Part shown: piece by piece, positions 57,656 to 64,000 of the stretch | Layout of the letters: each line of letters starts with the position of its first letter | Numbering within the stretch: position 1 is the stretch's first letter | Notes under the pieces: model-generated | What the model was told of the DNA's origin: nothing | Seen by the model: the letters and a program-made list of their open reading frames with translations, nothing else | Database searches by the model: none | Program-made: the position numbers and the translations under genes | Source of the DNA: Caprella mutica | Taxonomy: Eukaryota; Arthropoda; Malacostraca; Amphipoda; Caprellidae | NCBI GenBank assembly: GCA_947561585.1 | Contig: CANNZV010001477.1 | Location: forward strand, 87,635 to 151,634 | Direction of reading: 5' to 3' | DNA: 64,000 nt

Positions 57656-60028
57656 GATATGCCACTATTGCAGTTTTAGATGGCATTCGATGCCACTATT
57701 GCAGTTTTTGATGGCATTCGATGCCACTATTGCAGTTTTAGATGGCATTCGATGCCACTATTGCAGTTTTAGATGGCATTAAATGCCACTATTGCAGTTT
57801 TAGATGGCATTCGATGCCACAATTGCAGTTTTTGATGTCATTCGATGCCACTATTGCAGTTTTAGATGGCATTCGATGCCACTATTGCAGTTTTTGATGG
57901 CATTCGATGCCACTATTGCAGTTTTAGATGGCATTCGATGCCACAATTGCAATTTTAGATGGCATTCGATGCCACTATTGCAGTTTTAGATTGCATTCGA
58001 TGCCACAATTGCAGTTTTAGATGGCATTCGATGCCACTATTGCAGTTTTTGATGGCATTCGATGCCACTATTGCAGTTTTAGATGGCATTCGATGCCACT
58101 ATTGCAGTTTTAGATGGCATTCGATGCCACTATTGCAGTTTTAGATGGCATTCGATGCCACAATTACAGTTACAGTTTTAGATGGCATTCGATGCCACTA
58201 TTGCAGTTTTTGATGGCATTCGATGCCACTATTGCAGTTTTTGATGGCATTCGATGCCACTATTGCAGTTTTTGATGGCATTCGATGCCACTATTGCAGT
58301 TTTAGATGGCATTCGATGCCACTATTGCAGTTTTAGATGGCATTCGATGCCACTATTGCAGTTTTAGATGGCATTCGATGCCACTATTGCTGTTTTAGAT
58401 GGCATTCGATGCCACTATTGCAGTTTTAGATGGCATTCGATGCCACTATTGCAGTTTTAGATGGCATTCGATGCCACTATTGCAGTTTTTGATGGCATTC
58501 GATGCCACTATTGCAGTTTTAGATGGCATTCGATGCCACAATTGCAGTTTTTGATGGCATTCGATGCCACAATTGCAGTTTTTGATGGCATTCGATGCAA
58601 CAATTGCAGTTTTAGATGGCATTCGATGCCACAATTGCAGTTTTTGATGGCATTCGATGCCACAATTGCAGTTTTTGATGGCATTCGATGCCACAATTGC
58701 AGTTTTAGATGGCATTCGATGCCACAATTGCAGTTTTTGATGGCATTCGATGCCACAATTGCAGTTTTAGATGGCATTCGATGCCACAATTGCAGTTTTA
58801 GATGGCATTCGATGCCACAATTGCAGTTTTAGATGGCATTCGATGCCACAATTGCAGTTTTAGATGGCATTCGATGCCACAATTGCAGTTTTTGATGGCA
58901 TTCGATGCCACTATTGCAGTTTTAGATGGCATTCGATGCCACTATTGCAGTTTTAGATGGCATTCGATGCCACAATTACAGTTACAGTTTTAGATGGCCT
59001 TCGATGCCACTATTGCAGTTTTTGATGGCATTCGATGCCACTATTGCAGTTTTTGATGGCATTCGATGCCACTATTGCAGTTTTTGATGGCATTCGATGC
59101 CACTATTGCAGTTTTAGATGGCATTCGATGCCACTATTGCAGTTTTAGATGGCATTCGATGCCACTATTGCAGTTTTAGATGGCATTCGATGCCACTATT
59201 GCTGTTTTAGATGGCATTCGATGCCACTATTGCAGTTTTAGATGGCATTCGATGCCACTATTGCAGTTTTAGATGGCATTCGATGCCACTATTGCAGTTT
59301 TTGATGGCATTCGATGCCACTATTGCAGTTTTAGATGGCATTCGATGCCACAATTGCAGTTTTTGATGGCATTCGATGCCACAATTGCAGTTTTTGATGG
59401 CATTCGATGCCACAATTGCAGTTTTAGATGGCATTCGATGCCACAATTGCAGTTTTTGATGGCATTCGATGCCACAATTGCAGTTTTAGATGGCATTCGA
59501 TGCCACAATTGCAGTTTTTGATGGCATTCGATGCCACAATTGCAGTTTTTGATGGCATTCGATGCCACTATTGCAGTTTTAGATGGCATTCGATGCCACA
59601 ATTGCAGTTTTAGATGGCATTCGATGCCACAATTGCAGTTTTAGATGGCATTCGATGCCACAATTGCAGTTTTTGATGGCATTCGATGCCACAATTGCAG
59701 TTTTAGATGGCATTCGATGCCACAATTGCAGTTTTAGATGGCATTCGATGCCACAATTGCAGTTTTTGATGGCATTCGATGCCACAATTGCAGTTTTTGA
59801 TGGCATTCGATGCCACTATTGCAGTTTTAGATGGCATTCGATGCCACAATTGCAGTTTTTGATGGCATTCGATGCCACAATTGCAGTTTTAGATGGCATT
59901 CGATGCCACAATTGCAGTTTTAGATGGCATTCGATGCCACAATTGAAGTTTTAGTTGGCATTCGATGCCACAATTGAAGTTTTAGATGGCATTCGATGCC
60001 ACAATTGCAGTTTTAGATGGCATTAAAT
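57656..60028 (+). repeat. 2.37-kb tandem array, 31-bp hairpin unit (about 76 copies)
   Basis: The unit is GATGGCATTCGATGCCACTA followed by TTGCAGTTTTA. Each unit carries the inverted repeat TGGCAT-TCG-ATGCCA. Variation is largely ACTATT/ACAATT and TTTTA/TTTTT. The rare variants AATTACAGTTACAG (58161, 58973) and GCTGTTTTAG (58389, 59201) recur at 812 bp, showing a 26-unit block duplication. Both strands give 60-120-codon frames (WHSMPQLQFLMAFDATIAV; CGIECHQKLQL), which are repeat translations. Confidence 0.98.
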
Positions 60029-61100
60029 TGCAGCCCATTGCCACAATGGCATTGTTTTCGTTCCCATAGCCAGAGTATATTTGGCTGGCATGTGATATGG
60101 CTAAAGGAAACCAATAATCAGTAGCGACAAGAATGCTAAGCTGAAGAGCAATACTTTTCATTGCCCTCATATCTACTTAAAGTAAATCAAAAGGAAGCCA
60201 TTTATTAAAAGGTATTTACTCTTTAACGACCACTGTGCTCTTAGGAGGACATTTAAATAAATGAATTACGTATCTTATTCTAGCAATTAGAAACGTATAA
60301 ATAAATGTAGGTTATGCCAGATAATGATTTTAGATTTTAAACCACCCTTTTTTTACATGTTTCTCTTAAAAATGTTATCTGTCTAATATTAATCTATAAA
60401 AGAAGCATTGGCCTACAGTATATCTTGGACTTCAAAAGGTTAGCCCTATATGGCACTATGTTACTTTCAGTAAATAAATCATTAACAATTATTATATTAA
60501 CCCTATATGGTATACTGTTGCTTTAAAGGAAACAATACATTAAAAACTTAGTATGTATTTGAAGCAACAAATCACCATTACATTTTTGAAGCTAAGTAAC
60601 ACAATATTGCTTTGAAGAAACACTGATAAATATTTATTACCTGATATTCATTTAAGTACCTCTTTGGACATATTTTAACAAGGTTTATGTTTTAAAGGGT
60701 TAAAAAAAGCCATCTTTATCTTGAATGCTCTTGCTGAACCTTTTTGTTGTGTTCATTGAACGTTGCTTTAGTATTTGTAGGTGTATTTATTTAGTTACTT
60801 GTACTTCAGGCTTCATGACGTGGAAGCATCGTATTGGTACCTGGGCAGCCCTTAGGAATCCGTGGTATACACCAATTGCTCCCATTTCTTGGTTTAGATG
60901 AGGCAAAATAGAGAAGTTCCTGCCATTTATTGTTTGGTTCTCTAGTCTTCGAATATGTTCTATATTTCGGAAGAAATCCTACCATTAGGAATATTGTTTT
61001 AAGTTTTCCTTCCTTTTACTTCCTTCACGTTTCAGTCAATCCTGATATAGTAAAGTTTATTATGTCTCTGAATTGTCACTTAATCTTTAATAACATATTA
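60029..61100. other. no gene recognised
   Basis: The left edge, 60020-60060, shares CATT and GCCACAATGGCATTG words with the array. CCCTATATGG occurs at 60446 and 60501, followed by partly similar sequence, suggesting an old duplication of about 60 bp. Confidence 0.45.
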
Positions 61101-61360
61101 AACTAGAACGGGCACTCGTGCAGCGCATACCTTAGCCGCCGCTTAGAAATGACCTTTACCATCCAATATTCCTTGAGTTATAAATGACCCTGACCTTTGA
61201 CCCGATCACCCTCACGAAAAAATCTGACCAAAAGGTTCCTGGGTAATGACCAATCGTCCCACCAAATTTCAGGCAATTTAGTTGAATACTTTTTCAGTTA
61301 TTCGAATAACAAGATTACAAATAAATCCGACCAAAACATGACTTTCCACAATTGGCGAAG
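61101..61360 (+). mobile_element. family E dispersed repeat, copy 5
   Basis: The head is ACTAGAACGGGCACTCGTGC, then AGCGCATACCTTAGCCGCCG. It is followed by TGACCCTGACCTTTGACC, CAATTTAGTTGAATACTTTT and the end CCACAATTGGCGAAG. Full length. Confidence 0.8.
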
Positions 61361-61664
61361 ATAATAACAATTCTACATCAGTTGAAAGAAATAGTAATGG
61401 CTTTTCCACAACATGATTTCCAATTGATTTTTTGGATATGTAATTAACAAATAGATTTTTAATATCTGTCAATGGATGGAGTACAGTTTGCTACTTCAAT
61501 TAGTGGTAAAATGACATTAGAATTCATGGTGCTAAGTTTTGTTGTTTTTGTTTCGTTTGGAGTGAATATTCAGAAGGAAAATCTGAACCTAGGTGTCAAC
61601 TGGGGAAATTTACGAGGAAAAGTTGAGAGAAATTTGAAGGGAATGAAGTACGGGTGAGAAAAGA
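61361..61664. other. no gene seen
   Basis: Short frames on both strands (61-64 codons) with no recognised domain. Confidence 0.45.
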
Positions 61665-61971
61665 GCACTCCTCTATAGTGAACTCCTCTATAGTGAACTC
61701 CTCTATAGTGAACTCCTCTATAGTGAACTCCTCTATAGTGAACTCCTCTATAGTGAACTCCTCTATAGTGAACTCCTCTATAGTGAACTCCTCTATAGTG
61801 AACTCCTCTATAGGGAATGACTTAGGATACACCCCGTATAATGAACAAATTTTCTTTAGTCTGCCATGAAATTGCCATCAGTTTTCTAAAACTTGGCAAT
61901 TTATAACATACTAAAGAATGTTCACTATACGAGGTACATCCTACCTCATTCACTATAGAGGAGTTCTACTG
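61665..61971. mobile_element. pogo-like miniature element with expanded end
   Basis: The right end TTCACTATAGAGGAGTTCTA then CTG, followed by TA, is the inverse of the repeated left-end motif CTCCTCTATAGTGAA. The interior CCCCGTATAATGAACAAATT matches the neighbouring element at 62607-62805 (CCCCGTATAGTGAACAAATT). The left end has been multiplied into about 10 copies (61666-61812). Confidence 0.72.
61666..61812 (+). repeat. tandem array, 15-bp unit (about 10 copies)
   Basis: The unit is CTCCTCTATAGTGAA, identical to the element's own terminal motif. Both strands stay open over it (SIVNS / FTIEE) because 15 is divisible by 3. Confidence 0.97.
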
Positions 61972-61973
61972 TA

Positions 61974-62540
61974 CCGGCAATAATAGAGGTACTGAAGTGA
62001 ATAGAAGCTAAATCTAATAGAAGTCTTAATTTTCTTTGGAATTTTACTTATTGAGAAAAAAATAAGGATTAATTTTCAATCGAATTGATTTTATATGACG
62101 TGAACTGCGACTACTCAAATTCATATAGCAATGTATTCAACTACTAAAGCATATTAATGTGTAATATTAAAATAATGTAGTTAACACTTAAATCCACTTT
62201 GACAAATTACCGCAAAAAAAAAAAAAAATCTTATGATAGACACGAATGGATTTTCTGTACCGCGTTTGTTTTAAAAAAATTGTCATCGTGGATTAATATT
62301 GAAAAAAAAAATTGAACTGAATATTTATTTGACTTCCAATCTTATTTCTGTGATTTTTGAAGATTATATTTGAGTCTTAAATCCATTAAAAAATATTCTA
62401 TATACTTTGACTGAAATATCAGTAAATCTATTAACACTGAGCTATTTGATTTCAAAATGCCTACATAGATTAGATAATTACGCGATATGGCAGTTAAATC
62501 GCCAGACTTCGTGCATTTGTTTGTCACGTTTCTGTTTAAA
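61974..62540. other. no gene seen
   Basis: AT-rich with an A-run at 62213-62228. Frames of about 70 codons lack domains. Confidence 0.45.
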
Positions 62541-62590
62541 ATATTCGTCACCAAATCTTCCCCAACGCCATCTAGCGGTACAACTGACTA
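62541..62590 (-). repeat. dispersed 50-bp repeat with CTCF-like motif, inverted copy
   Basis: ATTCGTCACCAAATCTTCCC, then AACGCCATCTAGCGGTACAA, is the reverse complement of 44884-44940 with few differences. Confidence 0.6.
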
Positions 62591-62606
62591 TTGACTTCAG
62601 CGATTT

Positions 62607-62805
62607 CAGTCCTCTATAATGAATATAGAGTAGTGAGTAAGATAACTACCCCGTATAGTGAACAAATTTCCTTTAGTCTTCCTTAAAATGGTCATCAATT
62701 TTCTGAAACTGATAACCATTCATGACGGTCTGAAATTAAATTTGTTCTCTATAGAGGCTACTTCCTTACTCATGACTCTGTTTTCACTATGGAGGAGTTG
62801 TACTG
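62607..62805. mobile_element. pogo-like miniature element (199 bp), unexpanded
   Basis: CAGTCCTCTATAATGAATAT at the left and TTCACTATGGAGGAGTTGTA then CTG at the right. The interior is alignable to 61820-61960 (CCTTTAGTC, TGGTCATCAATTTTCTGAAA). No tandem array at its end, so it represents the state before expansion. Confidence 0.68.
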
Positions 62806-63050
62806 TGCCCAATGTTCAGGTCTTCTCTCCCGGAGGCATTGCTTTCAGTTTAATAAAGAGGCTGGCTTGAAATGCTAGCAAAGGCTTTAATAAATACAAA
62901 TGATATACAATGGCAATTCTGATAGAATCTAATTTACTGAAGGTACCATTCGAAAGCAGTTTGAAATTCGATACTTTGAACAGCTGAAACTGTGTAGAAA
63001 TAAAATGGAACAAATAAGTAGCTATAAAATTTACACACTATTTTACTTTA

Positions 63051-64000
63051 CTTCATTAATGGTATTTTAGTGTGATAATATTTCATTAATGGTATTTTAA
63101 TGTAATAATATTTCATTAATGGTATTTTAGTTTGATAATATTTCATTAATGGTATTTTAGTTTGATAATATTTCATTAATGGTATTTTAATGTAATAATA
63201 TTTCATTAATGGTATTTTAGTTTGATAATATTTCATTAATGGTATTTTAGTGTGATAATATATCATTAATGGTATTTTAGTGTGATAATATTTCATTAAT
63301 GGTATTTTAATGTAATAATATTTCATTAATGGTATTTTAGTGTGATAATATATCATTAATGGTATTTTAGTGTGATAATATTTCATTAATGGTATTTTAA
63401 TGTAATAATATTTCATTAATGGTATTTTAGTGTGATAATATTTCATTAATGGTATTTTAATGTAATAATATTTCATTAATGGTATTTTAGTGTGATAATA
63501 TTTCATTAATGGTATTTTAGTGTAATAATATTTCATTAATGGTATTTTAGTGTGATAATATTTCATTAATGGTATTTTAGTGTGATAATATATCATTAAT
63601 GGTATTTTAGTGTGATAATATTTCATTAATGGTATTTTAGTGTGATAATATTTCATTAGTGGTATTTTAGTGTGATAATATTTCATTAATGGTATTTTAG
63701 TGTGATAATATTTCATTAATGGTATTTTAGTGTAATAATATTTCATTAATGGTATTTAAGTGTGATAATATATCATTAATGGTATTTTAGTGTGATAATA
63801 TTTCATTAATGGTATTTTAGTGTGATAATATATCATTAATGGTATTTTAGTGTAATAATATTTCATTAATGGTATTTTAGTGTGATAATATATCATTAAT
63901 GGTATTTTAGTGTAATAATATTTCATTAATGGTATTTTAGTGTGATAATATTTCATTAATGGTATTTTAGTGTGATAATATTTCATTAATGGTATTTTAG
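63051..64000 (+). repeat. tandem array, 30-bp unit (at least 31 copies), cut by window edge
   Basis: The unit is TTTCATTAATGGTATTTTAG followed by TGTGATAATA. Variants are TGTAATAATA, TTTGATAATA and ATATCATTAA. No length change. The minus-strand frames 63048-63746 and 63756-63986 (KYYHTKIPLM) are repeat translations; a 1-base loss near 63757 separates them. Confidence 0.98.

Noticed and set aside
60497..60703. piggyBac-type element (TTAA-CCC ... GGG-TTAA)
   Set aside because: The flanks fit, but the supposed inverted ends agree only in the first three to four bases. TTAA is common in such AT-rich DNA.
1467..64000. Telomeric repeats
   Set aside because: TTAGG-like words occur inside the 16-bp unit TTAGGCATTTTGTCTG, but there is no run of TTAGG or TTAGGG.

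Overview
The window is AT-rich, non-bacterial DNA, most likely from an arthropod and probably an insect. The evidence is decayed families of short inverted-repeat transposons, a Penelope-like retroelement with a GIY-YIG domain, Helitron ends, and motifs of the type CCGCTAGATGGCG. The species cannot be fixed from sequence alone. I find no intact host protein-coding gene, rRNA or convincing tRNA. Almost all open frames are either translations of tandem repeats or chance frames shorter than about 110 codons.

Layout. By hand summation roughly 28 kb of the 64 kb (about 44%) is tandem repeat, in about 33 separate arrays. Unit lengths are 14-37 bp plus one of 60 bp and one of 71 bp, and most units are unrelated in sequence. 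The largest arrays are at 1467-5060 (30 bp), 19662-21410 (37 bp), 22082-23148 (29 bp), 25455-29010 (31 bp), 37472-39172 (30-35 bp), 39972-42712 (60 bp), 50748-53065 (16 bp), 57656-60028 (31 bp) and 63051-64000 (30 bp, running off the edge). Several show higher-order structure, meaning multi-unit blocks duplicated at fixed offsets, which points to amplification in segments.

Between arrays lie short mobile elements. Family A (TA-GGGTAAGTT ends, seven copies) includes a copy split by a 500-bp insertion. Family D (TA-GGGTTGTGACA ends) has four copies. Family E is a 250-bp dispersed repeat with five copies, all on the + strand. Family B is a possible LINE-derived repeat. There is also a hAT-like element with a perfect 8-bp target duplication (45566-45783), pogo/Tigger-like miniature elements (56374-57187, 61665-61971, 62607-62805), a mariner-like hairpin element (31945-32129), and two inverted Helitron-type 3' ends (35625 and 39527). 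The only recognisable protein-coding remnant is a broken Penelope-like element on the minus strand (29302-30990), with a possible hammerhead-ribozyme core.

How the parts fit together. At three or more places the tandem unit is the same sequence as the end of a flanking transposon, or starts exactly at it (61665-61971; 48475-49660; 53884-54480). The main biological suggestion is that this genome makes minisatellites by expanding transposon subterminal motifs and hairpin-containing seeds. The region looks like gene-poor intergenic DNA, heterochromatin or a very long intron.
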